From UBA685 sp049890115 (GTDB lineage Bacteria; Pseudomonadota; Alphaproteobacteria; Puniceispirillales; Puniceispirillaceae): 64,000 nucleotides of DNA. Positions 40,989 to 50,223 of the stretch are shown piece after piece. The first letter of the stretch is position 1; each line of letters begins with the position of its first letter. The DNA lies in the NCBI GenBank assembly GCA_049890115.1, contig JBMHCC010000007.1, forward strand, positions 1-64,000. Direction: 5' to 3'. The notes under the pieces were generated by a model. It was not told the origin of the DNA. It searched no databases and worked only from the letters and a program-made list of their open reading frames with translations. A program made the translations under genes and the position numbers.

Positions 40989-42337
40989 TACTCCTCAGCT
41001 TGTGCTAAAAACTCTTCTTCCAGCCAGCGAATAGTATAGCTGCCTTCATGAATAGCAGGGGCATCAACAAGCCTTTTATGCAAGGCTAGTGTGGTTGGAA
41101 TTGGTTCAATGATAAATTCCTCCAATGCCAATTTCAGACGCGCCAGACAATGCTCTCTGTCTCTGCCATGCACAATCAGCTTGGCAATCAGGCTATCATA
41201 AAAAGGCGGAACGCTATAGCCGCTATAGATAGGTGATTCAATGCGAATGCCTGGCCCACCTGATGGGTGGAAGGTGGTGATTTTGCCAGGGGTTGGCATA
41301 AAGGTTTCTGGATGTTCAGCATTAATGCGGCATTCAATCGCATGGCCCGTAAAGGTCACGTCACTTTGGCTAAAGCTCAGCTTTTCGCCAGCGGCAATCT
41401 TTATCTGCTCTTGCACCAGATCAATACCGGTAATGGCTTCTGTAATCGGATGCTCTACCTGTAGGCGGGTATTCATTTCAATAAAGAAAAATTCCCCATC
41501 CTGATATAGAAATTCCATTGTGCCAACACCAAGATAGCCCATATCACCTGTGGCTTTGGCGGCAACAGCGCCAATATCAGCGCGCTGTTTTTCATCCAAA
41601 ACAGGAGAGGGGGCTTCTTCAAATAATTTTTGGTGGCGTCTTTGCACTGAACATTCACGTTCACCCAGATGCGCAGAATTACCATGAGAATCGGCGATAA
41701 CCTGAATTTCGATATGGCGCGGATTATCAAGATAGCGTTCCAGATAGACGGTATCATCGCCAAAGGCAGCTTTTGCCTCTGAGCGTGCTGATGAAAAGGC
41801 TTCTGCTAATGATTCAGGGTTAGCAGCAACTTTCATGCCGCGGCCACCACCGCCAGATGCTGCTTTGACCAATAATGGAAAACCGATATCTTTGGCTAAT
41901 TTGCTGGCTTCTTCGATGGTATGAACAGCACCAGGCGAGCCAGGCACTAATGGCAGGCCTGCTTTGGCAGCTGTGATCTTTGCCTCAACCTTATCACCCA
42001 TAGCGCGGATATGCGGTGTGTCAGGGCCGATAAATACCAGACCATGTGCCTTTACCATTTCAGCGAAATCAGCATTTTCCGCCAAAAAGCCAACGCCAGG
42101 ATGAAGGGCATCACAGCCTGTGATGGCTGCTGCTGACAAAATTGCTGGAATATTCAAATAGGAATCTGCTGCTGATGGTCCGCCAATACAAACCGATTCA
42201 TCAGCTAATCGCACAGGCATGGAATTGGCATCAGCTGTTGAATGCACAATCACTGTTGGAATGCCCATTTCCTTACAGGCACGCAATACGCGCAACGCAA
42301 CGTCACCACGGTTCGCAATCAGAATTTTTTGAAACAT
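40988..42337 (-). CDS. accC: Acetyl-CoA carboxylase biotin carboxylase subunit
   Basis: A 449-residue ATP-grasp enzyme that carboxylates the biotin on AccB. It has FQKILIANRGDVALRVLRAC at the start, PGVGFLAENADFAE, the glycine-rich ATP loop GGGGRGMKVAA, ERDCSVQ-type ERECSVQRRHQKL, EMNTRLQVEHPITEAITGIDLV and VPPFYDSLIAKLIV. Everything needed for catalysis appears intact. It follows accB with a 36-base gap, the standard accB-accC operon, supplying malonyl-CoA for the fatty acid synthesis in which FabI also acts. Confidence 0.97.
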   Translation of the reverse strand: MFQKILIANRGDVALRVLRACKEMGIPTVIVHSTADANSMPVRLADESVCIGGPSAADSYLNIPAILSAAAITGCDALHPGVGFLAENADFAEMVKAHGLVFIGPDTPHIRAMGDKVEAKITAAKAGLPLVPGSPGAVHTIEEASKLAKDIGFPLLVKAASGGGGRGMKVAANPESLAEAFSSARSEAKAAFGDDTVYLERYLDNPRHIEIQVIADSHGNSAHLGERECSVQRRHQKLFEEAPSPVLDEKQRADIGAVAAKATGDMGYLGVGTMEFLYQDGEFFFIEMNTRLQVEHPITEAITGIDLVQEQIKIAAGEKLSFSQSDVTFTGHAIECRINAEHPETFMPTPGKITTFHPSGGPGIRIESPIYSGYSVPPFYDSLIAKLIVHGRDREHCLARLKLALEEFIIEPIPTTLALHKRLVDAPAIHEGSYTIRWLEEEFLAQAEE

Positions 42338-42373
42338 AACTTGCTTAACCCATTATTTTTTTAAATGTGATGC

Positions 42374-42871
42374 CTATTCAATAACTAGCAAAAGCTGATC
42401 ATATTCAATTGGCTGACCATTTTCACAAGCAATGTGCGTGACTGTGCCATCTTTTGGTGCTGTGATAGGGTTCATAACCTTCATCGCTTCCAAAATGCAG
42501 ACAGTCTGGCCTTTTTTGACAGTATCACCTTCTTTGATAAAAGCAGGTGCGCCTGGCTCTGGGCCTTCATAATAAGTGCCAACCATAGGTGATTTCAGTG
42601 CCCCTGGATGGTCTGCTAAATTGTTGGCAGCTGGCTTTGCGTCTGCTGCTGGCTGAGCTGGTGCTGCTGCTGGTGCGGCAGCTGGCATAGCTGGGGCTGC
42701 TGCTGGTGCGGCGACCATTTGCGTTGGAACGGTACGAGAGACACGCACAGACATTGTTTCTGTCTCAACCTCAATATCTGTCAGGTTGCGGTCATCTAAT
42801 ATGGCAGCCAGTTCACTTGTCAGTTTGGCTTCTTTTGACAGGCTCGCTTTTGTTTTATCCGCGCTGCTCAT
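42374..42871 (-). CDS. accB: Biotin carboxyl carrier protein of acetyl-CoA carboxylase
   Basis: A 165-residue protein. An N-terminal helical region precedes a long flexible Ala/Pro linker (AAPAAAPAMPAAAPAAAPA), and the C-terminal biotinyl domain has CILEAMKVMNPI with the biotinylated lysine. The thumb region (SPMVGTYYEGPEPGAPAFIKEGD) is also clear. It carries CO2 from AccC to the carboxyltransferase. Upstream, 40 bases away, is aroQ; the aroQ-accB-accC order is conserved in many proteobacteria. Confidence 0.96.
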   Translation of the reverse strand: MSSADKTKASLSKEAKLTSELAAILDDRNLTDIEVETETMSVRVSRTVPTQMVAAPAAAPAMPAAAPAAAPAQPAADAKPAANNLADHPGALKSPMVGTYYEGPEPGAPAFIKEGDTVKKGQTVCILEAMKVMNPITAPKDGTVTHIACENGQPIEYDQLLLVIE

Positions 42872-42911
42872 TGCCAGTTTCTCCTCTAAAACACCTAAAA
42901 TGATTGTCTGT

Positions 42912-43361
42912 TTATTTTGTTGTCATTAAATCTGCAACAGCTTGTAATGCTATCTCATAGGTCATGCTGCCTAGGCCTGCAATGACGCCATTCATCACAG
43001 GTGCTGTCATTGATTTATGACGGAATTCTTCTCTGGCATAGACATTTGATAAATGCAGTTCGATTTTGATGCCTTGAAATAGCACAAGCGCATCACGCAA
43101 AGCGATTGAGCTATGAGTATAAGCACCAGCATTTAGCAAAATCGCATCAAAGCGACCAACAGCTTGCTGAATATGTGTCACAAGCTCACCTTCGTGATTT
43201 GATTGGAAAAAGCTGATGCTTTGTCCCAATTCAGCAGCGCGACTTTCACAAGCTTGCTCAATATCTGCCAAGGTTTTTTGCCCATAATGCTGGCTTTCGC
43301 GCATGCCAAGCATGTTCAAATTAGGGCCATTTATTATTACTATGTTCGTCATTTTTGCCAT
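42912..43361 (-). CDS. aroQ: 3-dehydroquinate dehydratase, type II
   Basis: A 149-residue dodecameric shikimate-pathway enzyme. NGPNLNMLGMRESQHYG near the start holds the active-site arginine/tyrosine region; FQSNHEGELVTHIQQA, LNAGAYTHSSIALRDAL and HLSNVYAREEFRHKS complete the type II signature. An in-frame ATG at 43352 (MTNIV) is an alternative start. It is first of the aroQ-accB-accC-aat group and feeds the same pathway as AroC at 7.5 kb. Confidence 0.95.
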   Translation of the reverse strand: MAKMTNIVIINGPNLNMLGMRESQHYGQKTLADIEQACESRAAELGQSISFFQSNHEGELVTHIQQAVGRFDAILLNAGAYTHSSIALRDALVLFQGIKIELHLSNVYAREEFRHKSMTAPVMNGVIAGLGSMTYEIALQAVADLMTTK

Positions 43362-43425
43362 AACTCATAATGTAATCAGAGATTGTGCCAAAGGCTATCA
43401 AAAAAAGCTGTTCGCTAGATAGATA

Positions 43426-44142
43426 TTATCCAGATTGTGCCGCTCTTTGCGCCGCGATTATTGATTTTATCTCAGCGGCTGTTACCGCACCTGGCACGAC
43501 CTCTGTGCCGATGACCAAAGCAGGTGTGCCGCTAATTTCAAGTGCCTGTGCAGCAGCTCTTGTGCGATTTAATATCTGGTCGATATCAGGGCTGTTCATC
43601 TCAGCTTCTAATTGGCCTACATCAAGGCCATTTTCAGCAGCGATTGACAAGATCATATCAAGAGACACCTGACCGCGCCAATTCATCATGCCGCTGTGAA
43701 ATTCTGGGAATTTACCCTGGCGATGAGCAGCGATAGCAGCCTTCGCAGCGATAATGGATGTTTCTGATAGAATCGGAAATTCTTTCAATGTCAGGCGCAC
43801 CTTATCATCTTCAGCTAGAACAGCCTGAAGCTGGCCAAAGACACGTTTACAATAGCCACAATTATAATCTGAAAACTCATAGATAATGATATCAGCATTA
43901 TCGCCAGCACCCATGAATGGATCGCCTGCATCATTACGCACAATAGACAGCGCATTTTCACGCCGTGCCACAGCTTCAGCCTCGGCAAGTCGTATCAGGC
44001 TCTCGCGCACAATTTCTGGATGTTCAATAATATAGGCCTCAATCAGCTTATTTAGTTCCTTTTTCTCAGCAGCTGAAAAGTCAGCCTGTGCGGTAAAGCT
44101 AGCTGTGATAAGCAAGAAAGCTGTAAAAATAGTCTTTAACAT
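43426..44142 (-). CDS. Periplasmic DsbA-family thiol-disulfide oxidoreductase (Com1-like)
   Basis: A 238-residue protein with a signal peptide (MLKTIFTAFLLITASFTAQA), an N-terminal helical region (EKKELNKLIEAYIIEHPEIV) seen in Com1-like proteins, and a thioredoxin-fold DsbA domain with active site CGYC in YEFSDYNCGYCKRVFG. The cis-proline block is SGTPALVIG. It should oxidise or isomerise disulfides in the periplasm. The frame extends to 44190 without a signal-like start; AAAGGG lies seven bases before ATG 44142. It is separate from the aroQ group (64 bases). Confidence 0.9.
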   Translation of the reverse strand: MLKTIFTAFLLITASFTAQADFSAAEKKELNKLIEAYIIEHPEIVRESLIRLAEAEAVARRENALSIVRNDAGDPFMGAGDNADIIIYEFSDYNCGYCKRVFGQLQAVLAEDDKVRLTLKEFPILSETSIIAAKAAIAAHRQGKFPEFHSGMMNWRGQVSLDMILSIAAENGLDVGQLEAEMNSPDIDQILNRTRAAAQALEISGTPALVIGTEVVPGAVTAAEIKSIIAAQRAAQSG

Positions 44143-44293
44143 AAGGAGGCCCTTTATCATCTTTAATGCTGGTGCCAGACTGTAACCCAATCAGCATCGC
44201 CTTGTGACTATAGCTGAAATGAGCGGCAGATCAATCAATCAAAAGACAGGTGAGGCAATATGTACCCATATCGCATCAGCGGTGAGATGATGG

Positions 44294-45715
44294 CTAATTT
44301 CCCTCTAGCTGAAACAGAATATCTTTCGCACGGTTGCGTGTCTCTTTGGCGATATTCTCATGAGTTAAGGCACGGCGTGCCATCTGGATGGCACGGCCCT
44401 TATCTCCTAATAAAATAGCTTCTTCTGAAAGCGATAAATCAGCCTGTGCCAAAGACCCATCGCGCCCTAGTGCAATCGCATATTGGCGGCGTAATTCAGG
44501 CCAGCGTGGCTCAAATGGTATTGCTCTGCCAAAGGCTTCTGCTGCCAGACGATAATGATCATCATTTCCCTGATCTGCTGATGCCAGATAAGCACGGCCA
44601 AGACCAAATTCTATTAATGGTGCTTGCTGATAGGATAATGCTTTTTGATAGGCTGAAATGGCATCAGCTGGCCTTTGGTCAAACAGATAAATGTCTCCAG
44701 CAAATTCGTGAAGATAGGGGTCATTCGGATAACGCAAGATGAGTTCATCAAGTGCTGTAATTGCTGCTTTCATGTCACCGCGCCTGAAATGCGCAATCGC
44801 AACACGCATCAGATTTAGCTCATCATCAAAACGGGGCCAGCTGTTATTTTGTTGATCTCTATCTGTTTGATTTGCTGAGCGGCTTTGGTTTTGTGCTTCT
44901 ATGCGCTTGATTTCGGTCAATGTGGTTGCTGGGCTATTGGTATAGGCTGCAACTTTGGCGATTAATCGTATCATCAAGGCTTCATCTTTTGCGCTAATAC
45001 CAGGGCTATCTGTGCCATGATCTCTGATATGATCTTCAAAGGTTAATAGGCGTTTACCAGCACCTGGATGGGTAAGATAATAATCAGTTTGCCGTGATTC
45101 AGGCAAAGCACGCTGAGCGGCAAGGCGGCGCATAAACCGCGCCATACCATCAGCTGATATGCCGTTATCTTTCATTACGCGCAATGCATATTCATCAGCG
45201 ACAGATTCATCATGACGCGAGACAGCTAAATAATTGCGATTGGCCCTGTCAGCCCCGCCAAAGGCAACCCCAATAGCCGCATCACCAGAACCGCCCACCG
45301 CCAAGGCAGCTGCTGCCAATGTTGCCAAGGTGGTTGTCAGGCCAGCATCTTGAATGGCTTCAGAGCGGCGCGGCGCATGACCAGCTGCCAGATGTCCAAT
45401 CTCATGTGCCAGAACACCTAAAATTTCAGATGTGGAGCCTGCTTTAGTCAGTAATCCTGTGTGCAGATAGATAGTCTGGCCACCTCGCACAAAGGCATTA
45501 TAACTCTCATCAGCAATCAGACGCAGTTGAATATCAGATAGGCCAGCTGCCTTAGCAAGTGGCAATGTTAATTGCCGTAATCCTGCCTCAATTTCAGTGT
45601 CTCTTATTAATGTCGCGGACGCTGATTGTGCTGCTGTGGCAAAAAGGACCAGCAGGCTTAAAAAAAAGTAAGAAAATCGGTTTGGCAGGATATTTATCTT
45701 CATTGAACAAATCAT
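44294..45715 (-). CDS. bepA: BepA/YfgC-like M48 metalloprotease with TPR domain
   Basis: A 473-residue periplasmic protein. A signal peptide (about residues 10-35) precedes the M48 protease domain with the zinc motif HEIGHLAAGH (HEIGH at 104-108) and third-ligand region DESVADEYAL. After it come TPR-like helices (DMKAAITALDELILRYPNDPYLHE, RPADAISAYQKALSY). BepA relatives chaperone or degrade outer-membrane proteins such as LptD. ATG 45703 (MKINIL) is an equally good start; neither has a strong ribosome site. The first 12 bases are therefore uncertain. Confidence 0.88.
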   Translation of the reverse strand: MICSMKINILPNRFSYFFLSLLVLFATAAQSASATLIRDTEIEAGLRQLTLPLAKAAGLSDIQLRLIADESYNAFVRGGQTIYLHTGLLTKAGSTSEILGVLAHEIGHLAAGHAPRRSEAIQDAGLTTTLATLAAAALAVGGSGDAAIGVAFGGADRANRNYLAVSRHDESVADEYALRVMKDNGISADGMARFMRRLAAQRALPESRQTDYYLTHPGAGKRLLTFEDHIRDHGTDSPGISAKDEALMIRLIAKVAAYTNSPATTLTEIKRIEAQNQSRSANQTDRDQQNNSWPRFDDELNLMRVAIAHFRRGDMKAAITALDELILRYPNDPYLHEFAGDIYLFDQRPADAISAYQKALSYQQAPLIEFGLGRAYLASADQGNDDHYRLAAEAFGRAIPFEPRWPELRRQYAIALGRDGSLAQADLSLSEEAILLGDKGRAIQMARRALTHENIAKETRNRAKDILFQLEGN

Positions 45716-45901
45716 TCTGGTAAAAATTAGAATATTATTCGAAAAATAATGAAATAATCTTATAAAATGTTATAAATACTTATTTGACAACTATCTTAAA
45801 GAATGATGTTTAACAATCATGAGTTAATGACACACTCTATAACTATTATATTAACCATTTTATAGTAACACTGTAATCCTTTCTGTCAGGCAGTCAAAAT
45901 A
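45716..45901. other. AT-rich divergent intergenic region
   Basis: A strongly A+T-rich gap between the M48 protease and aminotransferase genes. TTGACA at 45784-45789 is a perfect -35, with only a weak -10 (TGTTTA) at 17 bases. It probably holds divergent promoters. Confidence 0.4.
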
Positions 45902-47080
45902 ATGATTAAAAATTCGAAACGTTCTGAAATTCCAACTTTTCTCGCTCTTGACGGGATGCGGATTGCGCAGGAAATGGAAGCGGCAGGCGATAATATCATT
46001 CATTTAGAGGTGGGCCAGCCATCAACAGCTGCACCACAGCAGGTGACTGATGGCCTAATCGCAGCATTATCGCAAGCTGGCAATCATGGTTATTCAACGC
46101 CGCTTGGTGTGCCAGCTTTGCGCAACGCCATTGCACAACATTATCACGATACCTATGGCTATCACCATGATAGCGGCAAGATTGCTGTGACTGTGGGCTC
46201 ATCAACAGCCTTTGCACTTGCCTTTTTGGCAGCCTTTGATGAGGGGGATAAGGTTGCTTTGCCAACGCCTGGCTATCCTGCCTATCGTAATTTGATGATG
46301 GCGATGGGGATTGAGCCTGTGGCATTGCCAGCGCGTGCTGAGCAAGGATGGATGCCAGCGTTAAAAGCTATGGAAGAGTGGGATGAATTGCCAGATGGCA
46401 TTATCATTGCTAGCCCCCATAATCCAACAGGTGTTGTGTTATCAGATGCTGAGATGCGTGAGATTTGTGACTGGTGCAAAAACCATTCTGTGCGTCTTAT
46501 TTCAGATGAAATTTACCACGGGCTGACCTATGGCACACCAGCACAGACAGCTGGTCTTTATAATGATGAAGCCATTATTATCTCTGGATTTTCAAAATAT
46601 TATTCAATGACAGGCTGGCGTCTAGGCTGGCTGCTGATGCCAGATGACCTAGCCGATAGGATTGAAAAGCTGGTTCAAAATTTGTTCATCGCAGCACCAA
46701 CACCTAATCAGATGGGTGCTATTCATGCTTTTGCTGCGAAAGATGAATTACAGGCTCATCTGGCGCGCTATGCGACTAATAGAGATATTTTGCTATCAGG
46801 ACTCTCCCCCTTATTGCTTGGTAATCACGCACCATGTGATGGCGCATTTTATCTATATGTTGATATTAGTGCTTTAAGCGATGATAGCTTGGCATTTTCA
46901 AAAGCATTATTAGAACGTGAAGGTGTTGCAACCACATCTGGCGTTGATTTTGATCAAGAGCAAGGTCACCTTCATTTGCGCTTATCATTTGCAGGCAGCA
47001 CAGATGATATGCATGAGGCTGTAAAGCGTATTAACCGATTTGTGGATTACTACCAGCAATCAAATCGCAGATCAGCGTAA
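45902..47080 (+). CDS. PLP-dependent class I/II aminotransferase
   Basis: A 392-residue fold-type I aminotransferase. Family blocks are HLEVGQPSTAAPQQV, the VTVGSSTAFALAFLAAF cofactor region, ASPHNPTGVVLSDAEM, the ISDEIYHGLTYG aspartate/tyrosine region, and SGFSKYYSMTGWRLGW, whose lysine would hold PLP. The C-terminal arginine is in LHLRLSFAGS. The substrate is not clear: aspartate, alanine or aromatic amino acids are all possible. The same gene is typically next to rne in alphaproteobacteria, with which it is convergent. Confidence 0.88.
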   Translation: MIKNSKRSEIPTFLALDGMRIAQEMEAAGDNIIHLEVGQPSTAAPQQVTDGLIAALSQAGNHGYSTPLGVPALRNAIAQHYHDTYGYHHDSGKIAVTVGSSTAFALAFLAAFDEGDKVALPTPGYPAYRNLMMAMGIEPVALPARAEQGWMPALKAMEEWDELPDGIIIASPHNPTGVVLSDAEMREICDWCKNHSVRLISDEIYHGLTYGTPAQTAGLYNDEAIIISGFSKYYSMTGWRLGWLLMPDDLADRIEKLVQNLFIAAPTPNQMGAIHAFAAKDELQAHLARYATNRDILLSGLSPLLLGNHAPCDGAFYLYVDISALSDDSLAFSKALLEREGVATTSGVDFDQEQGHLHLRLSFAGSTDDMHEAVKRINRFVDYYQQSNRRSA

Positions 47081-47130
47081 GCGATCAAACCCATTTATAC
47101 CACCTGATGACCCCCATTACAGTCAGGTGA

Positions 47131-47164
47131 AAAAAAAGGACAGGTACTATATCTGTCCTTTTTT
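47131..47164. terminator. Bidirectional terminator between the aminotransferase and rne
   Basis: GGACAG / CTGTCC with flanking A7 (47131-47137) and T6 (to 47164) extends the stem to about 12 pairs around a 9-base loop. The A run serves as the T run for the minus strand, so it can stop both convergent transcripts. Confidence 0.9.
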
Positions 47165-47192
47165 ATTGGCATTTAAATGAGTTGTGTATTTG

Positions 47193-49700
47193 TTAGCGTG
47201 ACCACCAGCCCTTTTTTGGCTTGGCATCTGCACTGCTGCTACCGACATCAACCACATCAATCACAGCTGATGATATTGGCGCGCGCGGATCTGTTGCTGG
47301 TTGTGCCTCGCTATCATTTGTGGCCTCATTTGAAGCTGCTTTTTTAGCTGCTTTTTTGGCTGCTTTCTTCTTGGCAACCTTTTTCTTTGCTGCTTTTTTC
47401 GCTTTTGGTGCAGCTACCTCATCAGAAGCATCAGGCAAATCTGCCTTTGCTTTTGTTTTCTTAGCTGCCTTTTTCGCCTTTTTCTTTTTGCCAGCTGATG
47501 ATGTGGCAGGTGTTTTTTCTTTCACTCCCTCAGATGCATCAGCTTGCGTGGCAGAGCTATCACCAGCATCAGCTTGATTTGTGCTATCAGCTTGAGGCGA
47601 TGCTTGCTTGCTATCAGACGGGCTTGCGCCATCTTGCAAGGCGGCATCTTGTTGCACAGCCTCTTTTTTGCCTCTGCCTCTGCCGCCTCTATTGCGGCGT
47701 CTCTTTGGCTTTGATGATGCTTCATCTTCACTGGCCTGTGCGCTATCAGATGCTTGGTTATCAGCTGGCTGTGTTGCGGCATCATTATCTGATGTCTCGA
47801 TAGCCTCAGATGCTGTTTGCCCATCTGCCTCTGCCATCACCTCATTATCACCATTGCGCTTTTTGCGACGTCTGCCGCCACGTCTGCCACGGCGACGACG
47901 CTTATTACCCTCAGATTTTTCATCATCACTATCATCATCAGATGGCTGGTTTGTGGTGCCAGCTTGAGATTGCCCATCATTATTTTGATCAGCATCTTTG
48001 CGCTGTGGGCGTTGACGCTGTGGCTGTTTGATAGATTGTGCTTGTTGTGATGCGTTTTTCTTTTGCTCGCCAATAATGTAATCAAGCGCTGTTAGGCTAG
48101 CATCGGCTTCAATAAAGATAATCAGCTTATAATGTGCTTCAATTTCAGCCAAAGTCTGGCGTTTGTGATTTAATAAATAAACCGCAATCTCGCTATTCAT
48201 CGTGATTGTGAATTCACGCTCATTATGTTTGGCAGCTTCTGTTTCTAAGATGCGCAACATCTGCAGAGCTGATGAATGCACAGAACGCACCCTGCCAGTT
48301 CCCTCACAAGTAGGACAGCTATGGCTCACTGTTTCGACCAAAGACGGGCGCAGACGTTGGCGCGACATTTCAAGAAGGCCAAAATGGCTGATATTGCCAA
48401 CTTGGATTCTGGCACGGTCATTACGCACAGCATCTTTTAGGCGGCGTTCAACCGCATGTTGATTGCGGTTTTCTTCCATATCAATGAAATCAATCACAAT
48501 CAGGCCAGATAAATCACGCAATTTTAGCTGGCGGCCAACTTCTTCGGCTGCCTCAAGATTGGTCTTTAATGCTGTCTCTTCGATATTGCGCTCTTTTGTG
48601 GCTTTACCTGAATTGACATCAATGGCGACCAAAGCCTCTGTCTGGTTCATCACAAGATACCCGCCAGAGCGCAGCTTTACTTCTGCATTATAAATAGAAT
48701 CCAGCTGCTCTTCGATGCCATAAGATTGGAACAGATGCGGCTGATCTTCATATTTTAAAACCTTTTTCGCATGGCTTGGGATCAGCATTTTCATCTGTGC
48801 TTTTGCCAGCTTATAGGCTTCTTCACCTTCGACTAGGACTTCATCAATATCGTTGGTATAGATATCGCGAATGGCTTTTTTCACGAGCGCGCCTTCTTCA
48901 TGGATAAGGCTAGGTGCTTCTGATTCTAGTGTTTTGGTGCGAATATCATTCCATAATTTTGTCAGATAAGCATAATCGCGTTTAATCTCTGTTTTGGTGC
49001 GCTTTGCGCCTGCGGTTCTGGCGATAACAGCCATACCATCAGGGACATTTAAGTCTTCGATAATGACTTTTAAGCGCTTGCGGTCAGCTGAATTGACAAT
49101 TTTGCGTGATACACCGCCACCACGATTGGCATTTGGCATCAATACACAATAGCGTCCCGCCAGTGACAGATAAGTGGTCAAAGCCGCACCCTTATTGCCA
49201 CGTTCTTCTTTGACAACCTGCACCAGCAAGATTTGCTTGCGTGCAATAACTTCTTGAATCTTATAGCGGCGCGCATAAGCACGATGTGATCGGCGCGGCT
49301 GGTCTACCTCATCATCACCGCCTAATGTTTCTGGCTTTTGCTGAGATGGTGGCTGGCTCGCCTCATCATTATCATCTGGTTTTTCATCCTGATCGCCAGT
49401 TGCTTCATCAGGCTCCGATGCTTCTTCAGCCTCTATTTCCTGTCTATCTTCAACAGGGATGCGATAATAATCTGGATGAATTTCACTAAAAGCCAAAAAA
49501 CCTTGACGGTTTCCGCCATATTCAACGAAAGCAGCTTGTAGTGATGGTTCAACGCGTGTCACTCTTGCCAGATAGACATTGCCTTTTAGCTGGCGTTGAT
49601 AGGTGTTCTCATAGTCAAATTCGTCTATGCGATCATTGGTAAGAAGCGCCACCCTTGTTTCTTCGGGTTGATGCGCATCGATAAGCAATTTTTTTGTCAT
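47193..49700 (-). CDS. rne: Ribonuclease E/G family endoribonuclease
   Basis: An 835-residue RNase E. The S1 RNA-binding domain (about 35-180) holds an acidic insertion (EAEEASEPDEATGDQDEKPD). The catalytic core has VAIDVNSGK and IVIDFIDMEE, the Zn-link is CPTCEGTG, and the small domain ends near 530. The rest is disordered: an Arg-rich stretch (RRRRGRRGGRRRKK) and many KKAAKK units, ending in KKGWWSR. In Caulobacter a GWW tail on RNase E binds PNPase. The enzyme starts mRNA decay and processes rRNA/tRNA, probably at the degradosome. It has a long leader. Confidence 0.95.
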   Translation of the reverse strand: MTKKLLIDAHQPEETRVALLTNDRIDEFDYENTYQRQLKGNVYLARVTRVEPSLQAAFVEYGGNRQGFLAFSEIHPDYYRIPVEDRQEIEAEEASEPDEATGDQDEKPDDNDEASQPPSQQKPETLGGDDEVDQPRRSHRAYARRYKIQEVIARKQILLVQVVKEERGNKGAALTTYLSLAGRYCVLMPNANRGGGVSRKIVNSADRKRLKVIIEDLNVPDGMAVIARTAGAKRTKTEIKRDYAYLTKLWNDIRTKTLESEAPSLIHEEGALVKKAIRDIYTNDIDEVLVEGEEAYKLAKAQMKMLIPSHAKKVLKYEDQPHLFQSYGIEEQLDSIYNAEVKLRSGGYLVMNQTEALVAIDVNSGKATKERNIEETALKTNLEAAEEVGRQLKLRDLSGLIVIDFIDMEENRNQHAVERRLKDAVRNDRARIQVGNISHFGLLEMSRQRLRPSLVETVSHSCPTCEGTGRVRSVHSSALQMLRILETEAAKHNEREFTITMNSEIAVYLLNHKRQTLAEIEAHYKLIIFIEADASLTALDYIIGEQKKNASQQAQSIKQPQRQRPQRKDADQNNDGQSQAGTTNQPSDDDSDDEKSEGNKRRRRGRRGGRRRKKRNGDNEVMAEADGQTASEAIETSDNDAATQPADNQASDSAQASEDEASSKPKRRRNRGGRGRGKKEAVQQDAALQDGASPSDSKQASPQADSTNQADAGDSSATQADASEGVKEKTPATSSAGKKKKAKKAAKKTKAKADLPDASDEVAAPKAKKAAKKKVAKKKAAKKAAKKAASNEATNDSEAQPATDPRAPISSAVIDVVDVGSSSADAKPKKGWWSR

Positions 49701-50223
49701 GTTCTGATAATCCCAAATAAACCGCCTTTTGCCTTAGCTCAGGGCGGTCCGCACATGGTGCGATATATGATGATGGGCTTTGGGATTGCTCTTGCAAGAC
49801 AAAGGCTAATGACCGCCGTGACCAATAGGTGGTCACACCGTCATAATATTCTGGTTGTAAGGCGGCATTCATACGCTCTGCCCTTTTCACAATCTTTTGC
49901 CAACATGGTGGCTGCGCCTTTTAAAAGTGCGGGCGTCGAGCTCTGGCCATGTCTTTTTCATCATTTCAGTAAAGCTGGTGCCATTTGCATATAAGCAGCC
50001 AGCCTATCCTCATTCTAGGCTTGCATAAGACAGCAGATTTTCTTGTCTTTTCTGCGGTTTCGTGCCAGCCAAAAATCTCAAATCCGACAATAGCCTTTTC
50101 TTTGCTCACTCGGCAAGCATTTTCACTATCTTTGCGATTTCAGATGATTGTTTATTTGAAAGGCTGATTTTGTTTCTCTATTGTGCTGTTACAAGATGAT
50201 TTGAAATCAGGTGAGGCGTCATA
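49701..50223. other. Long divergent leader region between rne and amiC
   Basis: About 520 bases without a believable gene. Transcribed leftward it would be the 5' leader of rne, with complementary arms: GGGCGGTC (49742-49749) with GACCGCC (49811-49817), and a local hairpin GTGACC/GGTCAC (49818-49836). RNase E genes are often self-controlled through such leaders. The right part holds the amiC promoter candidate. Confidence 0.5.
50156..50184 (+). promoter_or_regulatory. Candidate sigma-70 promoter of amiC-PBP1A
   Basis: TTGAAA at 50156-50161 and TATTGT at 50179-50184 are separated by exactly 17 bases. The predicted start site is about 30 bases before the amiC start. Confidence 0.55.

Noticed and set aside
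47221..48031. Several long open frames opposite the rne 3' end
   Set aside because: They arise from the low-complexity Ala/Lys/Arg codons of the RNase E tail on the other strand; their residue composition is a mirror of that and not protein-like.
49596..49994. Plus-strand open frame of about 130 codons in the rne leader
   Set aside because: Its first part is antisense to rne and the composition is unlike its neighbours; no ribosome site or recognisable family.
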